Shown here one piece after another: positions 45,260 through 54,265 of a DNA stretch of 64,000 nt. Under the pieces are notes generated by a model. The model had not been told where the DNA came from and did not search any database. It was given only the letters and a program-made list of their open reading frames with translations. Location of the stretch: the NCBI GenBank assembly GCA_964386865.1, contig CAYLUN010000003.1:62001-126000 (forward strand), given 5' to 3'. The position numbers were made by a program, and so were the translations under genes. How positions within the stretch are numbered: position 1 is the first letter of the stretch; each line of letters starts with the position of its first letter. Origin of the DNA: CAYLUN01 sp964386865 (lineage in GTDB: Bacteria; Verrucomicrobiota; Kiritimatiellia; RFP12; UBA1067).

Positions 45260-48127
45260 ATGAGTCAGGCACTGTTCCACTGCGGCAGATTGCTCGGCGT
45301 GCTCACGTTGGCGAGCCTGTCCTTTCCAGCCGTCGCCCAGGAGGACGGCTTTCAAGCGCTCTTCGACGGCAAGACGCTCGACGGGTGGAAGGCCGCCGAC
45401 ATGAGCTTCTGGTCGGTCGAGGACGGCGCGATCACCGCCACGATCACGCCAGAGAAGCCGCTTCCAGCCAACCTCTACCTCATCTGGCAGGGCGGCGAGC
45501 TGGCGGATTTCGAGTTGAAGCTGAAGCACCGCGTTTTCGGCTCCCCGAAGATCAACTGCGGCTTCCAGTACCGCAGCCGCGAGCTGCGCAACCACGACGT
45601 GCTCGGCTACCAGATGGACAACAACCTCGACACGCCGTGGCTCGTGCGGCTCTACGAGGAGCACGGCCGCCACAATCTGGCGCTGCGCGGCGAGCGCACC
45701 GTGATCGACGAGTTCGGCAAGATGATCAAGGAGCCGCTCGCAGAAGCCCAAGGCCCGGCCACCTTCAAGCTGGAGGAGTGGCACGAATACCATCTGGTCT
45801 GTGTCGGCCCGCACGTCACCTTGGCGGTCGACGGCAAACGGGCCGCCGCGTTCACTGACAACGACCCGAAGCACCAGGCCTTGCAGGGCATCCTCGCGCT
45901 GCAGCTCCACACCGGGCCGCCTACGGTCGCGCAGTTCAAAGACATCCGGGTCAAAATCCTCAAGCCCGCGTTCATCCGAACCGTCGCGCCAGCCGCCGCG
46001 AAGCCAGCCGCCGGCGGCGATCAGGCCCTGCGCGACAAGACGCTCGTCGTGTGGGCCGCGCCCGCGAACCTCACGCAGCACGGCGGCAGCGCGCTGACCA
46101 TCGACGACAGCCGCTCGCACTTCGACGGCGTCGTGTTCGCGGAACGCTCGCCAGCCAAGTGGATGGCGGGCAGCGACAACTACCGCCGCACGGCGCTGCA
46201 GCAAGACGCCTGGCCCGTCGAGACGGCCGCCGCGACAACGTTCGTGCAGCTCGCCGCCGTCTACCGCGGTCGCGAGGTCGTCGTCTATCGCAACGGCAGC
46301 GAGTACTCGCGCCACGCGATTAAGGAACCTCAGACCTTTGGATCCGACAGCCTCGTGCTCATCGGCCCGCGCCACGCCGGCAACGGGGACTTCTTCGCAG
46401 GCGCGGTCGACGATGCGCGCATCTACGACCGCGCGCTGACGGTGGAGGAGATCGCCGCGCTGAGGCCCAACGAGGAAGGCACGGTTAAGCCGTGGGCGTG
46501 GTGGACGTTCGACGATGCGGCGGGCAAGGATCGGACCGGCCGTTTCGCCGCTTCACAGCTCAGCGGCGGGGCGAAGGCGGAGGGCGGCCGCCTGCTGCTC
46601 GACGGCAAGCGGGCCGCGTTCTGCGGCGCTCGCACGGCCGAGATGCTGGGCGGCTTCTCCTCAGGCGCGCTGCCGCCCTCGCTGGCGTTCAAGCCGGATT
46701 TGCCCGGCGACATCGCGATTGTTCGCCGCTTCCGCAACCACCTGCTCGCCGACCCGTACCGGCCCACGTATCACTTCGCAATCCCTGAAGACTACGCTGG
46801 CCCGTTCGATCCCAACGGCGCGATCTTCTGGCGCGGCCGCTACCACCTGTTCTACATCTACCAGGAGAGGCGGGTGCACGTCTTCGGACATGCCTCCAGC
46901 GTGGATCTGATCCACTGGCGTCAACACCCGACGCCGCTCTTCCCGACGGCCGACAGCGCCGACCGGGGCATGTTCAGCGGCAACTGCTTCGTCAACAAGA
47001 AGGGCGAAGCCACGATGCTCGTCCACGGCGTGGGCGCGGGCAACTGCATCTTCCTCAGCACGGACGACGCGCTCGACCGCTGGGCGCGCCTGCCGTCGAA
47101 CCCGATCATCCCGAACCCGACCGGCAAGGAGCCCTACACGTCGTGGGATCCGCACGGCTGGCTCGAAGGCGACACGTACTACGCGCTCTTCGGCGGGCAG
47201 CCCGGCCAGAGCCCGAAGCCCGCGGCGGCGTTCAAGGCCACCGAGCTGGACGGCTGGAGCTACGTCGGGCCGTTCCTGCACCACGAGATGCCGGGCGTGG
47301 CGGCGAACGAGGACATATCCTGCCCCGACTTCTTCACGCTCGGCGGCAAGCGCGTGCTGGTCTGCATCGCGCACAACCGCGGCACGCGCTACTACGTGGG
47401 CGAGTGGAAGAACGAGCAGTTCCATCCCGAAGTCCACGAGCGCATGAGCTGGACGGACAACCTCTACTTCGCGCCTGAGTCGCTGCTCACGCCCGACGGC
47501 CGGCGCGTAATGTGGGCCTGGATCTTTGACCAGCGCAGCGGCGAGGCGCGGCTGGCCAGCGGCTGGTCCGGCGAGCTGGCGCTGCCGCGCGAGCTCACGC
47601 TGGGCGACGACAGCCGCTTGCGCGTGCGCCCGCTCGACGAGCTGAAGCGGCTGCGGTACAACGAACAGTCGTTCAAGAATCTCGCCCTGCCCGCGGACAA
47701 GGAGGTCGTGCTTCACGCCCTCAAGGGTAATGCCATCGAACTGGAGCTGACCATCGAGCCGCAAGACGCGAAGCAGTTCGGCGTGAAGGTGTGCCGCTCG
47801 CCCGACCGCGAGGAAGAGACGCTGGTCATCTACGATGTGGCCGAGCAGACGCTCAAAATTGATACGGGCAAGTCGAGCCTGGCCGAAGGGACGAAGGCGG
47901 TCGAGTCCGCGCCGTATGCGCTCAAGCCCGGCGAGCCGCTCGCGCTACGCGTGTTTGTGGACAAATCCATTGTGGAGGTTTTCACCGCAGACGGCCGGCA
48001 GGCGCTGGTGCGACGCGTCTATCCGGTGCGCGTCGACAGCGTGGGCGTCTCGGCCTTCGCGAACGGCGGCGCGGCGCGCGTGCGCGAGGGCCAGGCGTGG
48101 CAGATGGCCCCCAGCAATCCGTACTGA
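45260..48127 (+). CDS. Secreted DUF1080 - LamG - GH32-like fusion with altered acid/base residue
   Basis: This is a 955-residue protein from the ATG at 45260. The signal peptide is MSQALFHCGRLLGVLTLASLSFPAVAQ. Residues about 28-235 are a DUF1080 domain (FQALFDGKTLDGWKAAD, NCGFQYRSRE). Residues about 250-420 are LamG-like (AAVYRGREVVVYRNGSEYSRHA, GAVDDARIYDRALTVEEIAAL). From about 505 a GH32 five-bladed propeller begins (GPFDPNGAIFWRGRYHLFYIY, Asp517). The transition-state Asp630 is in TSWDPHGWLEGD, and the C-terminal beta-sandwich ends near residue 950. In the third GH32 motif, usually ECPD, this protein reads EDISCPDFF with Ser687 where the catalytic Glu is expected. It may be a distinct exo-glycosidase subfamily or a binding protein. 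It is last in the operon, followed by a hairpin repeat. Confidence 0.82.
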   Translation: MSQALFHCGRLLGVLTLASLSFPAVAQEDGFQALFDGKTLDGWKAADMSFWSVEDGAITATITPEKPLPANLYLIWQGGELADFELKLKHRVFGSPKINCGFQYRSRELRNHDVLGYQMDNNLDTPWLVRLYEEHGRHNLALRGERTVIDEFGKMIKEPLAEAQGPATFKLEEWHEYHLVCVGPHVTLAVDGKRAAAFTDNDPKHQALQGILALQLHTGPPTVAQFKDIRVKILKPAFIRTVAPAAAKPAAGGDQALRDKTLVVWAAPANLTQHGGSALTIDDSRSHFDGVVFAERSPAKWMAGSDNYRRTALQQDAWPVETAAATTFVQLAAVYRGREVVVYRNGSEYSRHAIKEPQTFGSDSLVLIGPRHAGNGDFFAGAVDDARIYDRALTVEEIAALRPNEEGTVKPWAWWTFDDAAGKDRTGRFAASQLSGGAKAEGGRLLLDGKRAAFCGARTAEMLGGFSSGALPPSLAFKPDLPGDIAIVRRFRNHLLADPYRPTYHFAIPEDYAGPFDPNGAIFWRGRYHLFYIYQERRVHVFGHASSVDLIHWRQHPTPLFPTADSADRGMFSGNCFVNKKGEATMLVHGVGAGNCIFLSTDDALDRWARLPSNPIIPNPTGKEPYTSWDPHGWLEGDTYYALFGGQPGQSPKPAAAFKATELDGWSYVGPFLHHEMPGVAANEDISCPDFFTLGGKRVLVCIAHNRGTRYYVGEWKNEQFHPEVHERMSWTDNLYFAPESLLTPDGRRVMWAWIFDQRSGEARLASGWSGELALPRELTLGDDSRLRVRPLDELKRLRYNEQSFKNLALPADKEVVLHALKGNAIELELTIEPQDAKQFGVKVCRSPDREEETLVIYDVAEQTLKIDTGKSSLAEGTKAVESAPYALKPGEPLALRVFVDKSIVEVFTADGRQALVRRVYPVRVDSVGVSAFANGGAARVREGQAWQMAPSNPY

Positions 48128-48168
48128 CCCCGCTGCGCGCCCGTCGGGCGCCGCGGCTTCTCACCGCA

Positions 48169-48219
48169 GGGACGCCACCCCGTTGGCGTCCGCGGACGGC
48201 AGGGGCTGCCGTCCCTACC
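48169..48219. repeat. 51-bp double-hairpin intergenic repeat, copy 2
   Basis: This is the second copy of the repeat at 8964-9014, with 44 of 51 identical positions. Its arms are GGACGCC/GGCGTCC and GGACGGCA/TGCCGTCC. It lies between two convergent genes, where it could act as a bidirectional transcription terminator, although no U-tract follows either hairpin. A related core occurs inside the MITE-like element at 63472-63620. Confidence 0.7.
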
Positions 48220-48231
48220 ACGGGGCCAGGC

Positions 48232-50256
48232 TCAGGGGTTTCCGGTCTGAAACGGAGCGGCGGGCAGGCCCGCTCCGTTGAAGAGGTTGCAGGTGGGGTT
48301 GTCGGCCCAGGCGTAGCGCACCGCGACGGGCTTAGGTACGGCGGGCGACCAGACGACCACGGAAGCCCCCTCGATTTTCGCGGTGGCCCACGCCCATTTC
48401 TTGTTCTCGCCGCAGACCGCAAAGCCCTCCAGCTCGCCGCCCGGGCTGTGCCGCACGAGCGGCTTGAGCGCCGGAGACATGCTGGTGGGCTGGTAGTGCG
48501 CGGGCAGGGGTTTCGCTGCCAGCCCGCCGTCGCCGGGCTGGAAGGTGACCCGCGCTTTGTCCGCCTCGACGGTCATCGACTGGAAGACCGGGCCTGAGTC
48601 CGCGACCGGGCGCTTGTAGGTTCGGGCCAGCGCGAGCCGCGCGAGCCGTTCGCCCACCTCTTTCTTGCGAGCGGGATGCACATCTTCCTCGCCAAGGTCA
48701 ATCAGCACCGCCTGGCCCGTGTTGGGGAGCGCCAGCGCCTGGGACTGCGCGTCCCGCAGTTGCGCCCACAGGCTGTTTTCAGGCAGGTCCTTCTTTGCGC
48801 CGCAATTGGGCAGCTGGCAAAAATAGAACGGGAAATCGCTGCCCCAGCCCGCCCGCCAGCCGCGGATGAGGGCCTCGAAGACCTTCGCGTAGCCGCCGGG
48901 CTGTCCGGTGTCTTGCTCGCCCTGATACCAGATGACGCCCCGGATCGGCGCAGCCATCAGCGGATGAATCATGCCGTTGAAGATGCGTCCTGGAACGCTG
49001 TGCGCGCCGGGGTTGGGCGGGATGGCTGGCAGCGCCTGGCGCTCCTCGCGGGTCAGGGCCGGAAGCTCGAACTCCACTTTCGCCTGCCACTCCCCGTTGA
49101 TGAGGAGGCGAGCCGCCCCGACCCCGACGAACAGGGTTGACGGCATCGCGGCCCGCTCGCTGGGCGTGAACAGGCGGATCGCCACCGTGTTTGCGCCCTC
49201 GCGCAGCGCGCCCGCGGGAAGCGTGTAGCGGACGTCGAACCCGCCCTTCAAACTTTCGACAGCGGTCTCGCCGATCTTCTTCCCGTTGAGATAGCACGCG
49301 TTGAAGTCGCGCACCGCGCCCACCTGAATCATCGCATTCTCCAAGGGGCCGGGCGGAACGACGAACGTCTTCCGGAACCACACCGCGCCAGAGTCGGCGA
49401 GGCCTGCGGCCTTCAGCGTGGAGGGCAGCGTCACGGTCTTCCAGCCGTCGAGGGGCGCATCCGGCGCCGCGTAGGGCGCAGGATCGGCCGGCCGATCCAT
49501 CCGCTTGAAGCGGGCCTCCCACTGGCGGTAGGCGGGAAGGTACTGCTCCTTGAGCAGCGGATAGTCATCCACGCGCTTCTTTACGCTGGCCTGCTTGTCC
49601 TTCCACTCGGGCGAGGAGTCGAAGGCCGCGGGCGGCAGCCAGGAGAGCGCGGAGGTGCCCGCCCACGCCGCCAGGATCAGGCCGACGGGCTGGCGGGTCG
49701 TCTGCTGCACGCGCGCGCCGAAGAAGTAGCCCACCGCGCCGAACTCCATCGCCGTGTCGGGCCGGGCAGCGATCCACGCGCCTTTGCAGTCGCTCGCGGG
49801 CGCCTCCGCGCCGATGTTCGCCACGCGGAACTGGCGCAGCAGCGCGTTGGACGACCGCGGGATCTCTTCGCCGGCCTCGGCGGCGCGGGCCAAGCCAAAG
49901 GCCATGTTCGACTGCCCCGAGCAGACCCAGACATCGCCGACCACCACGTCGGCCACCACAAGCCGGTTGGCGCCCTCGACGATCAGGTCAAAGGGGCCCT
50001 CGCCGACTCGCGAGACATCGAGGCTCACGTTCCATGTGCCGTCGCGGCCCGCGGACGCTTCGGAGCTTGCGCCTCCGAGCGTGACCTTCACCTTCTCGCC
50101 CGCTGCGGCCCGTCCCCAGATCGGCGTGCGCTCAGACTTTTGAAGCACCGCGTGGTTGGAGAGCAAGGCGGGCAGCGCAACGTCAGCGCGCGCCGAAGTC
50201 ACGGGGGCGCTCAGGCTTACGAGCAAGGCTGAAGGCAGGAGGAGCAGTCTGTTCAT
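48232..50256 (-). CDS. Secreted sialate O-acetylesterase-like SGNH esterase
   Basis: This is a 674-residue protein from the ATG at 50256, with GAGAGG upstream. The signal peptide is MNRLLLLPSALLVSLSAPVTSARA. A short immunoglobulin-like region (ALLSNHAVLQKSERTPIWGRA) leads to the SGNH block I VWVCSGQSNMAFG with candidate nucleophile Ser116. A galactose-binding-like insert (WKTVTLPSTLKAAGLADSGAVWFRKTF) and GVIWYQGEQDT follow, and a GEEDVHPARK segment may give the Asp/His pair. These enzymes remove O-acetyl groups from sialic acids, xylan or pectin; no sialic acid catabolism gene is present, so plant- or algal-type acetylated glycan is more likely. It lies 56 bases downstream of giant protein C on the same strand, probably co-transcribed. 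Confidence 0.88.
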   Translation of the reverse strand: MNRLLLLPSALLVSLSAPVTSARADVALPALLSNHAVLQKSERTPIWGRAAAGEKVKVTLGGASSEASAGRDGTWNVSLDVSRVGEGPFDLIVEGANRLVVADVVVGDVWVCSGQSNMAFGLARAAEAGEEIPRSSNALLRQFRVANIGAEAPASDCKGAWIAARPDTAMEFGAVGYFFGARVQQTTRQPVGLILAAWAGTSALSWLPPAAFDSSPEWKDKQASVKKRVDDYPLLKEQYLPAYRQWEARFKRMDRPADPAPYAAPDAPLDGWKTVTLPSTLKAAGLADSGAVWFRKTFVVPPGPLENAMIQVGAVRDFNACYLNGKKIGETAVESLKGGFDVRYTLPAGALREGANTVAIRLFTPSERAAMPSTLFVGVGAARLLINGEWQAKVEFELPALTREERQALPAIPPNPGAHSVPGRIFNGMIHPLMAAPIRGVIWYQGEQDTGQPGGYAKVFEALIRGWRAGWGSDFPFYFCQLPNCGAKKDLPENSLWAQLRDAQSQALALPNTGQAVLIDLGEEDVHPARKKEVGERLARLALARTYKRPVADSGPVFQSMTVEADKARVTFQPGDGGLAAKPLPAHYQPTSMSPALKPLVRHSPGGELEGFAVCGENKKWAWATAKIEGASVVVWSPAVPKPVAVRYAWADNPTCNLFNGAGLPAAPFQTGNP

Positions 50257-50312
50257 AAGGATCGCTACCTCTCCCTTGCCGTCGAACGCCGCCGGAGCAG
50301 CTCCCAAGCGGT

Positions 50313-53300
50313 TTACTGGATCTGAATCAGCGTGCCTGTGATGTAGATGAGGCGCACAGACGTGGGCCCGTAGATCACCCGCCACGACCCAGACAGCGCT
50401 GCGCTTTCGAAGGCCCCCGTGATGCCGCCGGCCGCTGTGACGATGGTGTGGGAGGGCGCGGAGGGCCGGCCCGCCGGAAGGTTCGGCAGCAGCGCCAGGC
50501 CGGAGAGGTTCAGCACGCCCGCGACGGCCAGGCGGTCGCTGGTGCCGTTCGACAGGATGTCCAACCTGAGCGCGCCCGTCAGGATCGGCGAGCCGGCGAG
50601 GGTCAGCGTGCCGTCTGGCGCGACATCTCCCGTGACGGTCAGCTGGCCGTTCGTAACCGAGCCGCCGCCCGAGAGGGAGGCGATGGTGATCGCGCCTCCT
50701 GCCAGATCCAGCGTCGCGCCCGCGGCGACAGACACCGTGGCTGACTGCGGAAGGACTGCGCCGCTCGTGGCCGGGAACCACTTCGCCATGAGCGTGGCCT
50801 CCACGGTCTGCCGCTCGAGATCGGACAGCCGGCGATTGTAAACCAGGATCTCCGCCACCTCGCCGCGGTAGTACCGGGTCGGCCACGAGGACGAGAACCA
50901 GTAGTCGCCGATCGCGGGCTTGAAGCTCTGCTGCGAGCCGCTGACCGAGGTGACCAGATGGGGCTGGCCGACAACGGCCGTGCTGTTGGAAATGACGCCG
51001 TTCATGTACACGATGCCACCCCCTGCCGCGTTGTGGAAGTCATCGCCGTTGCCCGGGTAATACCACGAGGTTCCGCCGATGCGGAGTCCTTTATCCTCCA
51101 GGTTCCTGCCCCAGAAGCCGCCGTTATCGTTGCTGCCGTCGCGGAGCATATTGACCGCGAAAACTGTCTGCGCATTCGTGATAGCCGAGCCGACCATCCG
51201 CTTGCGCGCGCCCAGGCCGAAGCGCAGGCCGCCGCGGCCGTTGAAGAGCGCGCGGTCATAAACTGGGCAGTGGCTGTCTTCAGTGGTCGCGAACGTAAAC
51301 CCAGAGCCTTCCGCGTCCGCCCACGCCGTCACGTTCGAGCCGTCAACCAGCGTGGTGAACGTGTTGGTCAGCGACGCGTCCAGCCGGTAGACGAGCCCCG
51401 TGACGGAGGAGGCGCTGGTTGCCAGCATGAGCGTGCCGGACTCGACGGCCGTGGGCCCCGCATAGGTGTTCGGGCCGGCCAGCGTGACGCGTCCGCTGCC
51501 GACCTTCGTCACCGCCACGTTACCTGTGATCACCCCGGCGAACAGGCTGTCGGCATTCAGCGCGCCGACTGCTAGGGCGGAGCGGGTCGGGTTCCGGTTG
51601 CCTACGCTGCCCGCGCCGTTGAGGGCCGCCAGCTGAACGGAGAGCCCCCCCAGCTCGACGGCCGCGCCGTTGCGCACGTTGAGGACGGTGTTGGTGGGTA
51701 GTACCGAGACGCCGAACTGAGGGGCAGCGCCCGCGCCGAGCCACTTCGCCTTCAGGTAGCTCTCGACGGCCTGGCGCTCCGCGTCGTCGAGCCGACGGCT
51801 GTAGACCAGCACCTCCGCGATGTCGCCGCGATAGCCGCGCCGGTACGTCGTGTTCCCCCAGTAGTCGCCGATGGCGGTAAACCACGTCTGGGCCGCCCCG
51901 CTCATGGCCGTCACGACCAGCGGCTGGCCAATGGTATACGCATTGCCCGGCGCGCCGTTGGTGTAGACCCAGCCGGACGACGCGAAGTCGTTACCGTTGC
52001 CACAGAACTGCACAAAGGGGGATTGGAGCCGGATGCCGACGTCCTGTTCGGATTGGCCCCAGATGCCGCCGAGGTTGTTGTTCGCGGCAGGTGCGAAGAC
52101 CAAGAAGACGGATTGCGCGCGGCAGGCGCGGTTAGCGGCGAGCCGGACAACGGTCGTTTCGCTACTGTTGCGGAAGCGCAGGCCGCCGCGGCCGCCGAAC
52201 AGCGTCGGGTCGTATACGGGGCATTTCTCGGACTTGTTGGTGGTGAAGAGGAAGCCCGAACCGTTCGCGTCGGCCCACGACACGACGTTTGAGCCGTCGG
52301 CGAACTGGATCGTCGAGAGCGCGTTCGAGGCGGCGTCGAGGCGGTAGACGAGGCTGTCCGTCAGGCGCGAGGCCAGCGACAGCGTGCCGGCTTCGACCGA
52401 GGTCTCGCCGGTGTACGAGTTGGTGCCGCTCAGCACGAGCACGCCGGTGCCGACCTTGCGGAGCCCGCCGTCGGTGGCTGCGCCCGCGGCGTCGTGCACG
52501 AGCGCCGCCGAGACCGCTTGCGTCGAACCGGATACCCAGTCGAAGATCGCGCCGCCGGTTGAGATTTTCATCTGCGGCACATTGTGGGCGTATCCCCAGC
52601 TCGAGTGGCCGGTCTTGCTGCGGAGCGTGCCGCCGGAGACCGTGATCGAAGGGGGGCTCGCCGGGGACTCCGCCACGAAGGCGTCCAGATCCACCAGGCC
52701 GTTGCCGCCAACCTGAACGTCGGCCGAGCCTTCCCCCGCGAAGGCGCGCACCTGAGAGGCGTTTAGGGTGGCCGCGCCGGCGACGCTGCCGACCGTGACC
52801 GAGGAGTTCGCGCCGTCCATACCGAGGTTCAGTACGGCGGGGCCGATGGCTGCGTTGACCGCCAGCGTGCCGCGCGACACCGTGAGTACGCCCGGGTTGC
52901 CGGTCGAGCGGCCGACGACGAACGGGGCTTTCGTTTCGATTCGCGCGTTGCCGTCAGCGAACGCGACCGTCGCGCCGACGATATCCAGCGAGTTGAGGAT
53001 GCTCGGCGACACGTTGTTCGTTACAGCCACGGTTCCGGAGAGAATGCGGACGGCATTGGAAGATGCTCCGATCACGCCGTTCGACCAGTTCGCCGAATCA
53101 TTCCAGTTGCCCGAGCCGCCGGTCCAGACCGCGCTGCCCGCCGCGTTGTAGCTCAACGCCTCCGCGAGGTAGTTGTGCAGCACGTCTTGGTCGGAGAGCA
53201 TGCCGGTGTGGACGCGTACGCGCGACAAGGCGCCGGAAAAGAAGTTCGTGAAAACCGCCGGCGCGTTGTATTTCTTCACAGCACCCAGCGCGAGGGGAAT

Positions 53301-53909
53301 GCCGGACTGGGCCGGATCCGAGCACCATGAGAAGGATACGGCGTTGCCGTCCACGAAGACCTTCTCTTGCTTGAAGGCGTTTCTGACCACGGCGATGTGG
53401 TGCCACGCGCCTGCGGGAGGGATGCCATAACTAAAGCCAACGGACCCGTTGAGATTGTCCACCGCCACCCCGCCGTTATCATAGCGAAACATCACACGGG
53501 AACCCTCCCAGGAGTTGGCGCCGTTGTCCTCCGTCCACGCAAGGTAGACCGACTTCGCGGCGGGCACGGATGCGACCCAGACCCACGCTTCCATCGACCA
53601 TGCGCTGATCCCGGTCAGCGAGGCGGGCGCGATGCCGTTGGTCAGGACGCTCTGCGCGGTGCCGCCGAACAGCACGGCTTTCCGTCCGAGAAGGCTGTTG
53701 GTGAAGATCGCCCCCGTGCTTCCCGTCGGCACGGCGAAACTTCCGCCGAGCGTTCCGCTGTTCGGCCACTGCGCAACGGCATCGCCGTCACTCGCGGTAA
53801 GCGCCTCAGCGGAAACGTCGACCAACAGGGTTCCTGAGGAGCGCAGCTCCTGCGTCAGCCCCGACAACGCACCCATCAGCCCAAGCGCGACCGGCACGAT
53901 CATTTTCAT
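50313..53909 (-). CDS. Giant secreted protein C: LamG domain, beta-strand repeats and a duplicated module
   Basis: This is a 1198-residue protein from the ATG at 53909, which has AGGGAAC upstream and opens a signal peptide (MKMIVPVALGLMGALSGLTQ). Residues about 25-250 form a LamG-like domain (SAWSMEAWVWVASVPAAKSVYLAW, WHHIAVVRNAFKQEKVFVDG). Autotransporter-associated beta-strand repeats follow (VLSGTNSYTGETSVEAGTL, VTLAGPNTYAGPTAVESGTL). A module of about 200 residues occurs twice (near 510-725 and 820-1035), each opening VYRLDA, then NVV/TAWADA.GSGF, CPVYD, GRGGLRF and ending RGDIAEVLVYSRRLDD-like. It shares repeat type but not the C-terminal domain of paralogues A and B. Its role is probably adhesion or glycan binding. 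Transcription continues into the esterase gene. Confidence 0.83.
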   Translation of the reverse strand: MKMIVPVALGLMGALSGLTQELRSSGTLLVDVSAEALTASDGDAVAQWPNSGTLGGSFAVPTGSTGAIFTNSLLGRKAVLFGGTAQSVLTNGIAPASLTGISAWSMEAWVWVASVPAAKSVYLAWTEDNGANSWEGSRVMFRYDNGGVAVDNLNGSVGFSYGIPPAGAWHHIAVVRNAFKQEKVFVDGNAVSFSWCSDPAQSGIPLALGAVKKYNAPAVFTNFFSGALSRVRVHTGMLSDQDVLHNYLAEALSYNAAGSAVWTGGSGNWNDSANWSNGVIGASSNAVRILSGTVAVTNNVSPSILNSLDIVGATVAFADGNARIETKAPFVVGRSTGNPGVLTVSRGTLAVNAAIGPAVLNLGMDGANSSVTVGSVAGAATLNASQVRAFAGEGSADVQVGGNGLVDLDAFVAESPASPPSITVSGGTLRSKTGHSSWGYAHNVPQMKISTGGAIFDWVSGSTQAVSAALVHDAAGAATDGGLRKVGTGVLVLSGTNSYTGETSVEAGTLSLASRLTDSLVYRLDAASNALSTIQFADGSNVVSWADANGSGFLFTTNKSEKCPVYDPTLFGGRGGLRFRNSSETTVVRLAANRACRAQSVFLVFAPAANNNLGGIWGQSEQDVGIRLQSPFVQFCGNGNDFASSGWVYTNGAPGNAYTIGQPLVVTAMSGAAQTWFTAIGDYWGNTTYRRGYRGDIAEVLVYSRRLDDAERQAVESYLKAKWLGAGAAPQFGVSVLPTNTVLNVRNGAAVELGGLSVQLAALNGAGSVGNRNPTRSALAVGALNADSLFAGVITGNVAVTKVGSGRVTLAGPNTYAGPTAVESGTLMLATSASSVTGLVYRLDASLTNTFTTLVDGSNVTAWADAEGSGFTFATTEDSHCPVYDRALFNGRGGLRFGLGARKRMVGSAITNAQTVFAVNMLRDGSNDNGGFWGRNLEDKGLRIGGTSWYYPGNGDDFHNAAGGGIVYMNGVISNSTAVVGQPHLVTSVSGSQQSFKPAIGDYWFSSSWPTRYYRGEVAEILVYNRRLSDLERQTVEATLMAKWFPATSGAVLPQSATVSVAAGATLDLAGGAITIASLSGGGSVTNGQLTVTGDVAPDGTLTLAGSPILTGALRLDILSNGTSDRLAVAGVLNLSGLALLPNLPAGRPSAPSHTIVTAAGGITGAFESAALSGSWRVIYGPTSVRLIYITGTLIQIQ

Positions 53910-54265
53910 GAGGAAGTTCCCTAAGGGCACGAGCATGAATCGCCTGTGCAGCATGTCAACCGAACGAATGAAGCATCCCAATACTTATGGAACGAAGTTT
54001 ACGTCGAAGGCCGCCGACGAGTCAACCGAGTTTTTCAGTTGCAGCGGCTGGGAGCAAGGGCGCTTTTGTCCTTGCGGCGGAACAAGAGCGTCTCCGCCTT
54101 CCAAACGGGGACGAGAGTCTCCGCGCTCCCAAGGAACGAAGTGGAGTGGACCGCAAGCAACGGGCCGAGGGCTCGGGACGTGACAGGACAACTGATAATC
54201 CAATTGACAGTTTGGCAGAAGCCGGTCAATCTTCTTCCCTCATCACCCGTAACCGAGGCAGTCTC
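53910..54265. promoter_or_regulatory. Divergent 356-base intergenic region
   Basis: This spacer separates giant protein C (minus) and the LamG/beta-helix gene (plus). No convincing gene lies in it. TTGACA at 54204-54209 could be a plus-strand -35, with a weak CAATCT 17 bases on. On the minus strand a TTGACA occurs near 53962-53957, with no good -10. The middle (54040-54140) contains short direct repeats of a TCTCCGC-type motif of unknown meaning. Confidence 0.35.

Noticed and set aside
50257..50886. An upstream extension of the sialate O-acetylesterase-like gene to 50886
   Set aside because: It overlaps the end of giant protein C in another frame, and the signal peptide begins at 50256.
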